DNA from: Paramacrobiotus metropolitanus
Taxonomy: Eukaryota; Tardigrada; Eutardigrada; Parachela; Macrobiotidae
Direction of reading: 5' to 3'
Length of the DNA: 64,000 nt
NCBI RefSeq assembly: GCF_019649055.1
Contig: NW_026570245.1
Coordinates: 620,001 to 684,000 of the forward strand
Part shown: positions 10,646 through 23,909 of the stretch, in pieces
Position numbering within the stretch: position 1 is the first letter of the stretch
Layout of the letters: every line of letters starts with the position of its first letter
Notes under the pieces: generated by a model
Told to the model about the DNA's origin: nothing
Seen by the model: only the letters and a program-made list of their open reading frames with translations
The model's database searches: none
Translations under genes and position numbers: made by a program

Positions 10646-12158
10646 TCTGTTTTTTTTATCTTTTTGGTCGTTCATATTGCCAGTTCATAATTACAATTCC
10701 AGTTCATTTTTTTAAATTTTTTGTAGTGGTTGCTTTCGCCGTATTACGCTTTGGCATTGTGGTGCACGTTGGCTGCTATATTGTATATCTGCTAGTCAGA
10801 ATCTCTACGAGTATTGTTGTGTGTATTAACATTATTTACAGTTTACAAGTGCTCGCTGCATTTACAGTAACTTACATGAGTTACAGACTTACAGTCATAA
10901 AATAAACGAATAATATATGTTTTAGCTATTGTATTAAAGGTTTTCCATATTACAGTATAACTGTTGTCCATACTTCTATTACATATTAGTGATATGGCTG
11001 ATATTACAATTTGTGGATTATTCCGGATAAACAGTTTTAGCAGAAATCTCTTCGCGCTGACGATGAGAGTTCAGCAGTAACGAGTTTTTTTAAAAGAGAT
11101 CTTTTGTCGTGCAGCGAGATACCAGTTACCCGGTCACGCGATGTCGGCGAGCGTTTTGATGCTTTTTATTTGTATTGTCAAATCAAAGAAATTTAATGCA
11201 CAATGTATCCAGAATAATTTAATTATCTGTGACGGCTGTTTTCCGGCGCGGACTGCTGCCGACGACGTCGCAGGCTGCTTAAAGCTAAAGACTAAAAATT
11301 CAGCGTACATAACTTCTTTATTCATGCACGTGCAAAAATCACCGGAAAAGGAAAAACATTATTCTTTTTATCAACCTATAACTGCGATTTTATAACAAAA
11401 GCTATAACAAAAGTTATAACTTTTTTTCTATTTTAGTGACTGTGTCGACAGTACGCAGGCTGAATAAAGTACTTTGTAGCTGTACTCTTGCAAAAGCTTA
11501 ACTTTGTCTCTCTATTCATCCATAAACAATTGTATCTCGTGATATGCAAATTACTACAGTAACGTCACCATTAATTACGCCAATAATTTTTTATTGTGTG
11601 GTTTATTGCGCGTGACTGGCTGCATATTGATTTTGAATTAATAACAGTGTGGTTCCCGTTTATTCTGCTCACATCTGCGAATATTATGTGAATCTTTTCA
11701 GATCATAAACCAGACCGGAAATTAAAGCCTTGATATCAAAATTATAACGTCTGCTGTCTGTCTGCAATTGCAAGCCCATAGTTTCTCGGATAGACAACAT
11801 TTCTCCGATATGTGTTGAATGTCGTTACCCGTTCGCGTGTGGAGCTAATAAGGTACGCACCATTTCACGCACAGGCAAACAGAATTAATTAGAAATTAAT
11901 ATATTGTTGATCTATTGGACTGTACAAATAACATACACAACAACAAATTTAGTTAAAATCTGCTTATACACAGCATAAGGCAACGCCTCTGTCTGTTTTG
12001 TAAGGCAACTGCATTTTGTCGATTGTCGGCTGGTATCCGGATATATTATTCGTATATGGACATTCGTTAATTTACAAAAGGTCATTGATGTGCGGTTTCC
12101 AGGTGCGACCGGCGGTTAACTCTTTGTAGAATCCCACGATACTGTATATTGCTAAACC
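10646..12158. other. Non-coding region downstream of PEX19
   Basis: Holds the PEX19 3' UTR and poly(A) signal. Beyond about 10.95 kb it is AT-rich, with only short open frames lacking any recognisable motif. I see no gene, repeat or RNA here. Confidence 0.5.
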
Positions 12159-13416
12159 CTAAAAATAGCCAATTTTTAATTTCACCATCACCTGTGAGCC
12201 TTTTACAGTATTCGGACAATCTTTTGTGCACTGAATTTGGTTGTTATTATACTCCACACAAAATTCTTTAGTTTGATTTTTACCGTTCATGTTTCTATGT
12301 AGTGAAAGATTTATAAAGGATATGTGTATGCATATCGACTGCTTATGCACACTGATTGCACGGAAGTAATGACCTTTTGCGTCAATATTTTCCGGAGCTG
12401 AAATTTGTCATGTTTTACGCTTAATATACGGAACTAACTGGTAGGGAGAATTTATTACCCAAAATTGGAGGGAATATGATAACAACAAGTATTTAATACG
12501 GGTTTAACACTTAAAATTTTCCAGTTTGGTAGTTGGCAACTTTTTTTCACCTCGTACATTAGTAGAGATAATAGTCAGATTACTCATATATACTTACATT
12601 AACGAGAAAACGGCTGGAGAAAAATCCCAGTTCCGCTTTGACCAGGGCATCGAATCCCTGCAACAACAACCCATACATCAATTGAATGCATAATAACCGT
12701 CGGTGGATAGCACTCCATAATCCACTCTGTCAGGGGCAGCTATAACCGTCGTTCCTGTGGGTTTTTTTCCTCGGGAACATATTATATGACAGTTATAAAG
12801 AGGTCCCGTATAGAAATATATATATTGCCGATGACGTGAAGCGGCACAGAGAAATGATCTCAAGCTGTGTGTACATATGCTCTGTAGTGTATCTTTAGCC
12901 CACAACTGCCATAACAATCTCATCTCAAGTTGCCCCGATAAGTGATGATCGATAATAAATACCATGTGTATATACACAACACTGCCGATCTCGACGTCCC
13001 GGTATTGCGCGGGAATGATTGTGTTGCGTCGGTGTATTTTAAGTGTGGATTTGTAAGTATCCTGCTCTATCGGCTGGGAAGTGTATTACAAGGGCAGTTG
13101 TACAAACGCATAAGACTGATTATAGTTCCACGCCGAGTTTGAGAGTTGAAAACAGGAACGATTTGCCCGGCAGACCCGGCTCGCATCCCTGGTATACGTA
13201 ACTAAGAGGCTTTTGAAGCCCTATCCATTTGGATTTTGTTATTCGGCTAACGCTGTTGATGTTACATACGATATTTTAACGCTGCATGTAAATATTACAT
13301 ATATTAATCTTTACTACTGCAGCTGCTATAAAAGTCTTGTTCCATATTCAAGTTTGATTACACATCATTTTTTACTGAGATAAAAATTCCTATTCATACT
13401 GAGATGCTTCATTTAA

Positions 13417-13571
13417 GGCGCGATTCAAGTATTACGTAACGGAAATTTTCAACTTTTCGACCACCCCCTCACCCTTTTGTGACCTTTATCCATGTATTAC
13501 TTATGGGCGGGTAGCGCCAGCCGGACCCACCCCCCACCCCCTGAGCCGTTACGTAATACTTGAATCGTGCC
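13417..13571. mobile_element. 155-bp MITE with TTAA target duplication
   Basis: Terminal inverted repeats of 26 bp (GGCGCGATTCAAGTATTACG and on to TAACGG) match in 25 positions and enclose a GC-rich core. TTAA stands directly outside both ends (13413-13416 and 13572-13575). TTAA duplications are typical of piggyBac-like and Kolobok-like transposases. No coding capacity. Confidence 0.85.
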
Positions 13572-13689
13572 TTAATGCACTAAAACAATATGTTTACTAC
13601 GTATATTATGTTCGTAATAGTTATATAAACAGAAAACAAAATATCGTTCTTAAAATCGCAGTGCTACAAAAAATGATGTGCAAAGCTTT

Positions 13690-14239
13690 TTACAGATAAA
13701 TATTGAATCCCATTGAAGTTAGCGTTGTCTCTGGTTGTTTTATAGGGAAAGGAAGAAAATGTAGCAATGGTTGCAGTACAATATTCATGCCTTTCCGATA
13801 GTTAAATGTGGCATGCTGCTTACATTGTGCATATGGGCAATCAGGACCACGGAGTAGATCATGCATACCGTTTCCAAACAAATCAACGCCACAAATCCCA
13901 CCAACCATGAAAATATGAAATGCAGTTTTTCCTGCAAACAGCATCACATTTGTAAGTCTTACCAGTGCAGCTGAAAAATTAGGGAAAATAGTCGCTCACA
14001 ACTGGATTAACTTATACTGCTCCCAGTTCCCGGCTTTCATTTCCGGACCACAGACAGATCTACATGTACGTATACCGTATGCTACTCGCATTACTGATGA
14101 CAATTTTGATAAAACTGACAATACGGTGAGACCACCGCAAAGGTCATCCTTACCTTTATTACACCTACAATGAGGATCGTTGTCAAAAATAATATCACGA
14201 AATGTGTGGACAGCAGTACAAACTGAGAAGTTTGCAATC
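13690..14239 (-). CDS. Candidate last two exons of an unknown protein
   Basis: Exon 14239-14154 and terminal exon 13931-13690 join in phase across a 222-bp intron with GTAAGG donor and TTTGCAG acceptor. The join gives about 108 residues with six cysteines, reading CRCNKGKTAFHIFMVGG across the junction and ending NIYL. No family is recognised. The matching phases and good splice sites are the main support. Upstream exons and the start are uncertain. Confidence 0.4.
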
Positions 14240-17200
14240 CTGAAAATCAAAAACAGAAAAATGTTTTCTCTGAATTATTCGCTTAGTAATGTCTGTATGT
14301 CTTGTATGTCTGTATGTCTTGGACAAATTTAAAAAAGTTCAAGCAACAGTAACCAGAAGTGCATCTGTGTTCTTATTTTGTTTTAGAATTCCCTTCAGTT
14401 GTGGCACGTTTTCTTTGTAATTGGATGCAGTGTTTCGCCTGCCAAACATACTCTAAGAATGAGCACAATTTTCCGCATGAACAGTACAAAAACTCGATTG
14501 CTGTTTCTTTTGGCAAAATAACGTCAGTGAATAATGTGATGAATGGGCTAGGAGGATGATCGCAGCATTTGACATGCAACGAAAAGGAAAATTCCTCCAG
14601 TGAAACAAGTAGATACAGGAGAAAATAGATAATCGTAACAAGTGAGCCTCTGCTTGGACTATCGACGCTAACTGACAGCGTCTTCAATCAATTTTAGCCG
14701 AAACGAGCCGGTATAGAGTGTTGTCCAGGGCGTGTATGATCATTTTGATAAATGTAAACTGTCCTTTGATAAATCCAGCAAGGGATAAACGTGACAGGAT
14801 TATAAGCTGCCGTGGCGATGAAGATTCATGAGAGGATTAAAAATGCAAGCGCATATCAACAAAAATTGTTCGCTCTTACTTAATGAAACGGTCACTTGCC
14901 ATTCATATAAGCGGTTACTTTTGATAGATTTTACGACTGAATTTTGAAAAAAGGAAAAAACTGAATAACCGGTTGTTGGACTGGAAAGTGGAAGCACCTC
15001 ATCAGCATTCATAAAACTATCGTAAACTATCCTTACGGGCGGAATAAATTTCGCTTAGCACGTACTAACGCAAACCGAAATATATAAAAGTAACTGTTCC
15101 AAAAAACTATTGAAAGTATTCAATTCTGTATATAATTCTGTATATTTAATTCTGTATGCATACACATGTTGGTATGCATGCACATGTGTCATGTTTGCAT
15201 CTTTGTCTCTGGTTTGGGTTTGATTTAGTTGTCTGTCGTGTTTTATCTTTTCTACGGTTGTATATTACAGTAATATGCGCTGCAGTTTATTTAAATGTTA
15301 AAATTAATCACAAGCCGTTTTCAAGTGAACAATAAACAATTACCGTAATAATATCGCCGGGAGAGTACACTGTTGTATCCCTCGGCCTCCTTTTCAGGTT
15401 GCCAGTAAACGTCCACAAGAACTTTCCATCCGTACAGTAGTATGGCCAATATGGACATATCCTGCAAGAGTCATACCGTATGATGAAGTCCTGTGCAGTG
15501 TATTTCAAATTTGCAATATATCACAACATGATTTTAGTGGCCCATATAAAATTCTATGACCGGCCATTGTGACAGCGTATATATCGCTAATATAACGATC
15601 GTTGCCCATGAATTATACGACGATAAAGGTTAATATCGTCAGTGCGACATGTCGACATTAATTCTGATCATTATCGCGGCAGTTGGTGAGTTTTAAATGG
15701 CCCGGGCATCGGGCTACTTTCCACTGCCCTGTTTCATCCCACTAATTGTCAACTCCAGGGAATCCGGCGCGGAAGAATGTTTTACTGTGCAGTGAAGGGA
15801 AAAGGAAACTGGCACGACGAACATCTATCAGGGAACATTTATCGGAGGAGCCGCGCAATATGTTTGGGGATGCTAATGCATTACTTCCGCTAACGCCGTA
15901 CTAGCGCTATGCATTACGATCTTATCATAAATTCATAACAGCGGCGTAAAAACATTAAGTATGTTGAAGACTTGCTTTAATTATGCACGAGGGTGTAGTA
16001 TCCTTAAATCTCATAAATTTTACATATTTACATATTTTACATTAGAGCACGCCGTAAATCGAGCGAACAGGTAACGTAATACATTCTTAAAAATTAATTA
16101 ATTTGGCTAAAATTTATTGTACTCTGTACTATCATAAAACCAAGCTATACTCTGGTCCGATTATGAACTGTCCCGTATTTCCAAACAAACATATATATAA
16201 CGACCTACAGATGTACGGTGTATAAAATCAAATATAGTTTGTGGCAGCCAAATTACATGTTTTACAATCAATCCTGATTGTGAGAAGAAGTACAAATCGT
16301 TTTGCTTCGGTCTTCTAACTGTAAAGCGTGACTACTACGTATTAAGTTCATTTAATTATCAATTTGTACACATTTGTGCGCTAAATGATGCATATAATTT
16401 TCTGTGTAGTAATATGATAACCACAGTGTTATGTAAATCACAATATGCCGGATTATCCATAATTCCCACTGAATGTTAAAAGGTCAAGTCCAAAAATTAA
16501 TGTAAAGTCTGTACCCAATTTTAACGAAGCGACACTCGATAGAGCGCTGTCAATGCCCGGTAACAACGTATGGCAAACAATACGAAAATTGTTGTTTGTG
16601 ATATATACGTAATATATTCTCATTGTAAACTTGATTACAGATCGCTTGATGAAAACTAAGTGAGCCATTTGGCCAAGGGAACATGCGCTGTACTGGACAT
16701 ATATCCACGAATGTAGGGCCTCTCTCTCATGCTCTCTTGGCCGGCGCGCTCCCTCTCTGTTCTCCCTTTCTCTCTCTGCCGTTCTTTTTTATTCCACAGC
16801 ACGGGATGTTAATGACATGGTTTCCCTTTTTCTTAAACCGACGTTTCCGGTTGTTAACGGTTAACGGTTAGCCTCATTCTCGGAGAAAAGCCTCGACCAT
16901 CAATTTCCCGGGCCAAACCGTTTGGATACGGGAAAACGCGTAAGGAAGCGACCACTTTATAACCAGGCCACGGTTCCACTTCGATGAACCATACTCAAAT
17001 GGGAAAAAACGTAATTTAAGTAGCTCATCCCGACCGGCGAGCGTTCTCTCTATATATTTTTGCCGACAAACTACAAAGTGTATCCAAATAGCCGTATACA
17101 ATATGTCGTCAATCAGCTGAAAACACTGGTTTCCGGATGGAACGGGCGCGTGCAGGATAAAAGCATATATAGAAAGGGAGGAGAATTTTCTTCCAAATTA

Positions 17201-19617
17201 TGATCAAACAACCTCTCCTGATATAAGTTTCATGTTGATCTAGGAAAGTGAGATATGCAGGAGTGTATACATACAGCGGAGGTGGCTGTTCTATTGATTT
17301 TCTCCTTAAAGGATACGGCGGGAGCACGCGCCCGGCGCCGGCCGGCTCTCGGAGAGTGGATGTTGATGATATTTACGATCGAGGTTGGCTTTTTGGACTC
17401 CATATGTAAATATGTTCTGAGAAGCGGCAGGAAGCGCGCGGATATCAGTGTTGTAGATCGCTTTTGGTCGCTGCTTAAGCGTTATGCCGGATCAAATGGC
17501 CAGCCGCGACCGGAAGTGACGGGAAACATAACCCATAGCTCTTTGATAGTGAATATGATATGTTCCATATCATAAAAACTTTGTATGCCAAGTGTGTCAA
17601 AAGCAGGGATATACGTATGCGGCAAAGTAGCAAGTCCTGATGACATTTCTCGGAACCGGAGACATACATACACTAAAAATTCTCGTCTTTTCCTTGAAAT
17701 ATTTTGCGAAGTTTTTAATGTTTACACTTTATTAAACAAAGGTCATTCATTTGTAGATATGTATCTGTTTACGTAAAACCGAACTTTGGTATTTATACAG
17801 CACAGTTTTTGCATAATTTTTGCTATAAGTCAGTAGGAAAGAAACTTTGCAGTTCTGATAATGTGGGCGGCATTCGAAAAATAAGACGTTTTTATATTTT
17901 TCTATTACTGCTCTGAGGTGAATATTGTGACACAATAATAGAATTATTATGGCATTTCGTGACAAATTATTGATTTAGCTTTGAAAGGGTTATTTAGAAT
18001 CGATATGGGGACGGGCTGTAAATAGGCGAAGCATTGCTTATTCCACTTGAGGGTTCGAGTACAAGAACGTATAATATTAATAAGACATTAGTGCAATCAA
18101 ATTATGAGTAATCCGGCCGTATATATGGTTGGAGTTATATGGCATGGAATTAACAATGGGCAAAAACGGCCTAGATTATTTTTTCATCAGTGATTCCCAT
18201 TTCCATACAGATGTCGTCGACAGTTTATTCCAATTCGCTCTCATGGGACTACTGTCCGACACAAGGGTACTTTCTGCTAATTCCCCAAGTTCACAGGCGT
18301 ACGTTGTTGCAAATTATGCCAGGGTAAATGCCGACTGAACGGAATTGTAAATACAGGCGCGTACGCATTCGTTGACTTCTCTTTTACAAGCTGTTACATT
18401 TCAGTGATTTCATTAAAAGCAAATAAATTTGTGCGAACAATCACTATATATGCACACAGCTACGAGTTCCGGCTGAAATGCTTGAGATATTTTTCTCGTT
18501 CTTAACAATGCGTGGTGATTAAATTCGCATCGTTACTTATTTCTGTGGTAGCAGGTTTAAAAAAATTTAAAATATTTTGAAAAACACTAAAAAAATTGTT
18601 TTTCACAAACAGTTTTCTACGCTCAGTATTGGTACAGTGAATAAATAAACACATTGCGCATGCAGTGCTATCGTATCAATAAATGATATTCCAGTCAGGT
18701 TGTTAATCAGATTGTGCAGGTATGTCTTACCAGAATAATAAAGGCACTCGTCAGCGCAGCAAAACGGGGATCGAACCGGCACCAGCTGTTCCAGCAGGAA
18801 CGCTCCTTCATTGGCGAATAACTTCCTACCTTCATCCTCGTTGTTCGCTGTGGACACACAACAGCAACGTTCTCCGCACTGCTCCAACTAACGCTACAAA
18901 GTCGATTGATGTTCCATGATAAAGGTCCTGGTTAGTAGACGATGCGATGCCGCGATGACTGCAGGGCACAATGTTGTATCTGCTCATTTAGCCGGCTGAT
19001 TAGCTCTTCATCCTTGGACATCGGAGAGACGAGAGAGTGAGCGAGCGAGCGAGATGTTATATATAACGAGCAGCGGAAGTCCACCGATGGTGTATTATAT
19101 GTCCAACTGATGTATGGTGGGTGTAATTAAGCTGTCAGGAAGAGTTTATATTCGGGGACTGCTTGATACTTGTACATATGTAGATATCTCAAGTAGCAGA
19201 TGAATGTAAATGAAGATGGCGGAACAGGGACAAACGTTATAAGAGTGTATCGTTAGACGGATCGGAACTGGGCACCGCATGTGCAGTATAGTGTGCGCGT
19301 CTACAGGGGACAAATGGGAAACGGACGACGTGCCGTGCAACGCTCTTAACCATTTTCTGCCGGAAGGGTTTGCGTAAGCCGCGGCTGATATACTACACTA
19401 CGCGGCCGGGCTCCGACGTAATCAGCTAACTGGCCAGATCGCCCGTGTTTCCGCATCCGTGGACTCCTTTCGCGTGGTTGAAGGGATCGTACGTGCGTGA
19501 ACGCTGTACGCAAATTCATACGATCTTTCAATTCTGGAAGAATAAGTTACTCTGTAGTCTGTACGTATAACGCTGTGTTGAATGTCATGAAACATATTCC
19601 CAGCAATCATTGGCGAT

Positions 19618-19687
19618 CCCGAATTTCGCGGGTGGCCATTTTGCTATTATAAATTTCGCGGGTGGCCGTTTTGCTATTGTAAATTTG
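19618..19687. repeat. Tandem pair, about 36-bp unit
   Basis: Two near-identical head-to-tail copies containing AATTTCGCGGGTGGCC followed by TTTTGCTATT. Confidence 0.7.
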
Positions 19688-20787
19688 CGACCCATATTCA
19701 TTATACATAAAATTATAGATCATATCCGCCAAAACAATAATTTTCAACAGAGATTAGTACTGTGTGAAATGGATATTAGTAAATTTCGAAATTTAGCTAC
19801 GGACCACCGTCAACCGCAAAATTATTATCTTTTTTCTACCAATTGCTTTGCATGGAAAGTTATAGGTTACAGATTAACCGGAAAACAAACTCCAAATAAA
19901 AGTTTTTTTTATCGATTTTAACAAATTATTGCGGCAGCTTACCACCTCTGGTACCGCGGTCAAACTGCGTATACTGTAGCCGGCCGCGCGGCGCGCGCTA
20001 AGCAATATTAAAATCACCACATTTGCAAGTTTTATTTTCATAAATAACTTTTCATTATTAGCAACCGCTTTTGATTAAGAAAAACGACATATATTTTTAA
20101 ATAAAAAACAATTTGCAATCAACTGGGACAAAAAGCAGCTAAAAAACAAAAAGAATCACGTTACACGAAAGATGAATAGGGAACGCGGATTAACATTCCT
20201 ACGTGTCCACTGCCGGCCTTCAAAAGGGCTTCTGGATTCATATCCCTCGTTCAACACCTTGCGGGAGCCGAGCTCACGATCAGGGCATTATACAAGCGGT
20301 AAGCGTGGCATGTTTGGAAAACCCACATGAGCGATCGTTACCGGAACCAGCATAGCTGGACCTGTGGCTTCCATTTTTCTTCAACCTGTTACCTGACACC
20401 GCGAGGCGAAGTAAGTATCATCCAGGGGACGATGTTATGATGCTATGGCATGGTAACCAGACTTTGCGACGAAGAGGGTGAGGGTTAACTGCAGCGGTTC
20501 CAGGTAACCATTGACCAACTGTACCTAGGAAGAAATTGTAACCGCAACGGATATTGCGGGTAACGATTACTTGCCTGGACATCCACTTTCCACTGACAGT
20601 ACCATGACCCCGTAATCACCTGGCACGTAGTGCCGATCTTTATGAGAAATGGCCATATGCATGGGATATAAGTTGATTTCCTTACAGGTTGGCAGGTAAT
20701 AAAGACTGCGGCACTCTTTGCAGTCTGTGCGACAAGAAAAAGCTTTTATATACGTACAGAGTATATACAGGCCCGCCTGAAACCTAT

Positions 20788-20848
20788 GCTAAAATGGAGG
20801 ATGCAAAGAGTTTCAGCTAAAAAGGAGGATGCAAAGAGTTTCAGCTAA
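20788..20848. repeat. Tandem pair, about 31-bp unit
   Basis: Two copies containing GGAGGATGCAAAGAGTTTCA follow each other directly. No further units and no coding role are seen. Confidence 0.7.
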
Positions 20849-22116
20849 CAGATTGTAAGAACGAACCCATGTATGTATGCAACGGCAACCGGCTGGCGCA
20901 AACGATCTGCAATACGAACGCCTTCCTTTGCAATATTACGATTAATTATTCGCACTATCTACTAGTAAACCGGTGGATTTTTATATTTGAACAGTAATAG
21001 AAATGATTGAAAAACATGTATTTAATTAGCGAATTGCGTAGCGCAGCAGCCACGTGCGATAAACGTGGCGTGAGCGAAAAACTTTTATAAGTAAGTAAAC
21101 AATCTATCTGTATTGTAGGCGAGTTAGAGTTAAGTTTTTTGGGTAGCGAATTACGTTACAGAGTTACGCTAAAACTCGAAAACTCGCAAATAACTCGCGT
21201 TTAGTTATAGAGTTAAGTACTTACTTACCGTAGGAAATGCAAATAAATTATCTCGCCATCAGCCACGTTGACGTTGTTGCGACTTACTTATTTGCTTTAT
21301 TGGCAATCCCAATAGCCACTCGATCAAATAACAAAAATTGCAAGCGCTGGCACCCTACTTGATAGTTCAAATTTAAACATTAAAAAGACAACCAAAGCCC
21401 CGGTCCAATCTCGGGTTAAACTTATAACTTACTTATTATCGTTAATTACTTAATTACTTAACGTCTCTGACTTACTTACGAGTATGTAGGTTCTGGATCG
21501 TAGTACTCGTAATTATTGATTATTAATTTATTGACTATGTCTAATACTTCTACCAATTACTATACTTACTTAATTTAGTGGTACTAATAATGCGTAGTTA
21601 GTACGTTATTACAAATTTCGCGTTATTTTATTAGTAAACAAGTACTAAACGTATGTAATGCCGTTATCATAGTATAAATTTCCAACCTTGCTCGTTACAG
21701 TGGTTCCCTGTACGGCTTGATAGATGACTCAAATGTACTAGTAAGAAGTGCATTAAAACCAGTTTTGGATTTTCACCATATTCCAAACATTCGACAATCT
21801 GTCACAATCAAAATTCAAAACAAAAGATAAATACCATCTTAACTGCGAAATTTGGTGTTTCACGGTCTTAGTTTTATTTATTACCCACGGATTCACTGTT
21901 TTTTTTCAAGCGATATTTGTTGCGCGATAGATTCTCCATCCGTGTTTCTTTACTGTTTTGCTTGATTGTAAAATAATGACTACCCGCTGAAACATCGAGG
22001 CGAAGTGATTGCATAACGTTAATCGATAGCCGACATTTTTCTGTGAAAGTTCCCAATCAGCTGATTTCTGTCGCTGTATTTGAGCGACCAATATCTTCCA
22101 CATACTCGCGAGAATT

Positions 22117-23909
22117 ATGGATACAACACCCATCACGACGTTGAAACTCCTCATAATTGGGGAATCTGGAGTTGGGAAATCCAGGTACAGTAATTGGAAA
22201 GAATCAAATTCAATCAATATTAAATTTTTAATGAATTTAACAGTTTGACATTACATTCTGTGCAGACTGTACTCAACTGATTATTAAAAATTATCAATCT
22301 TGTAAACAGTGATATTTCGTTGTATCAGCATCTGTAACCAGAGGTTTAAAAATACCCGAATTTTATGGCAAATTCAATTACTTACCGTACTCCTGTTTTT
22401 TTGCATGCTAATCAACTTATTCTAGTTTATTGCTCCGATTTACGGATGACACCTTTGATCCTGAACTGGCTGCGACGATTGGTGTGGATTTCAAAGTCAA
22501 AAGTCTAAATGCCAACGGCAACGTGGTCAAATTGGCCATCTGGGTAAATGGTTGTCGGGAATTAGTGGAGTCATATTTGGAACTCTTGCTGATCGGTTTT
22601 TGTTTGCAGGATACAGCGGGGCAGGAAAGATTTCGGACCTTGACGCCAAGTTATTATCGAGGTGCCCAAGGAGTTATCCTGGGTGGGTATTCGTTCAGAT
22701 TCTTCGATGGGGAAACTTGCACAGAAATCATTACGATTTATTGCACGTTGTGGAATCGTATTGTGAAATGTAGAGTTGTGTTGAGTTACGATCCACAATG
22801 CATGTTTCCGTATTTTGTTTGTAATTGTTTGAGAATTTTTTTGTTTTAGTGTACGATGTCACATCGAAAAGCTCCTTTCAGAAACTGGAAATGTGGCTAG
22901 GCGAGGTGGACTCATACGCGAATAAGCCCGGGATGGTATGAAAGGCAATTTCATTTGCTTCTTTTATTTTCTGTAGAAGTATACATACACAGATGCGTAG
23001 GTGTGTAACCGTGTGTTCACTTAAGAAGTAATGCATAATTGCATATAGAAAGACTAGCTTTCTCTGGCAGACACTGCAATGTATATTGCTGCAGGAATTT
23101 CTGTTTTTGCTTTTCGGGTTTAAAATTTTTCCGTAGCGAGATTAACGGGACATTATTCGCTGAGATTTGCTGTTCTTCGGTACTCGTATTAAATGCAGCT
23201 AAATGCATGCTGCTTATCCAGTATTGCACTTTTTTTATGTGTGCTGAAATAATAATGATGTCTCATGGGATTAGGTGAAAATGTTGGTTGCCAACAAGAT
23301 TGACCAAAGGACGGAGCGAGTTATCACCCGAGAAGACGGGCTGAAATTTGCACGCAAACATTCGATGCTCTTTATAGAATGCAGTGCTCGTACGGCAGAT
23401 GGAGTGGTCACCGCCTTCGAAGAGCTGGTGGAGAAAGTAAGTCGAATGTCTTCTGTAATAAAAAGGCTTGTTATAGTAAGAAAGTTGTTGAATCATAATC
23501 TATCTGGTTGAAAAAGTTTATGTATTAACGGCTTTTACCTTTCAAGGGGTTAATTTATTTACTGCCACTTCAGTTTGAAATATAACTACAGTACATACTT
23601 CTGCAAATTCAGTGCTATGTGTGATGCAGCCACTTCTGTCGATACTGATTAATTTGTAAAGACATCGGTAGTTCGCTTTTTTATTTCTACTTTTTTCGTT
23701 TGTTTTGTTTGCCTTACATTTGTCACAGCGTGCAGTGACATTTTACGTTTAAATTCATTACGTGCTGGTTTTCTGAGGTGTTTTTATTTCAGATTCTCCA
23801 GACTCCTGGATTGTGGGAACAGAACATTGCTAAGGGAATAAATCTCAGTGAGAAAGCAGAAACTGACGCCCCTTCTGGCGGTTGCGGTGGATATTGTGAA
23901 TTAGTATGA
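22117..23909 (+). CDS. RAB18: Ras-related GTPase Rab18, six exons
   Basis: Small GTPase of lipid droplet and ER-Golgi trafficking. Exons: 22117-22184, 22426-22543, 22610-22682, 22850-22935, 23275-23436, 23793-23909, all with GT-AG introns and consistent phases. The product of about 207 residues has the P-loop GESGVGKS, the effector region [16 protein letters not shown], switch [21 protein letters not shown], the guanine-binding NKID and the CSA loop. The effector region and [11 protein letters not shown] are almost identical to vertebrate Rab18. The C-terminus ends in CELV, a prenylation box like the CSVL of human RAB18. The ATG is the only one that keeps the normal Rab N-terminus. An AATAAA signal lies near 24114. 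Confidence 0.96.

Larger units (their letters stand above)
12159..15510 (-). other. Possible multi-exon gene(s), cysteine-rich, unrecognised
   Basis: Several minus-strand stretches read like exons of a small secreted-type protein. The best pair is 14239-14154 (86 bp, between TTTTCAG and GTAAGG, reading IANFSVCTAVHTFRDIIF and then DNDPHCRCNK) and 13931-13690 (after TTTGCAG, reading GKTAFHIFMVGGICGVDLFG to a stop). These join in frame. Weaker candidates are about 15458-15352 (ICPYWPYYCTDGKFLWTFTG, ending at a GTAATT donor), about 14610-14400 (HVKCCDHPPSPFITLFTDV), 12840-12680 and 12300-12190. I cannot fix the start or the order, and I recognise no family. It may be one gene, two genes, or chance. 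Confidence 0.3.
15511..22116. other. Long non-coding region upstream of Rab18
   Basis: No supportable gene. Contents seen: a pyrimidine-rich tract near 16.72-16.80 kb; a GC-rich patch near 17.31-17.35 kb; a GAGC short repeat near 19.04 kb; a tandem pair at 19.62-19.68 kb; a GC-rich patch near 19.98 kb; a tandem pair at 20.79-20.85 kb; and repetitive TTACTTA-like sequence at 21.1-21.6 kb. Short open frames here lack motifs. Confidence 0.5.

Noticed and set aside
18755-18800. TTCGATCC-like T-arm sequence on the minus strand, possible tRNA
   Set aside because: No acceptor stem, D arm or anticodon arm can be fitted around it.
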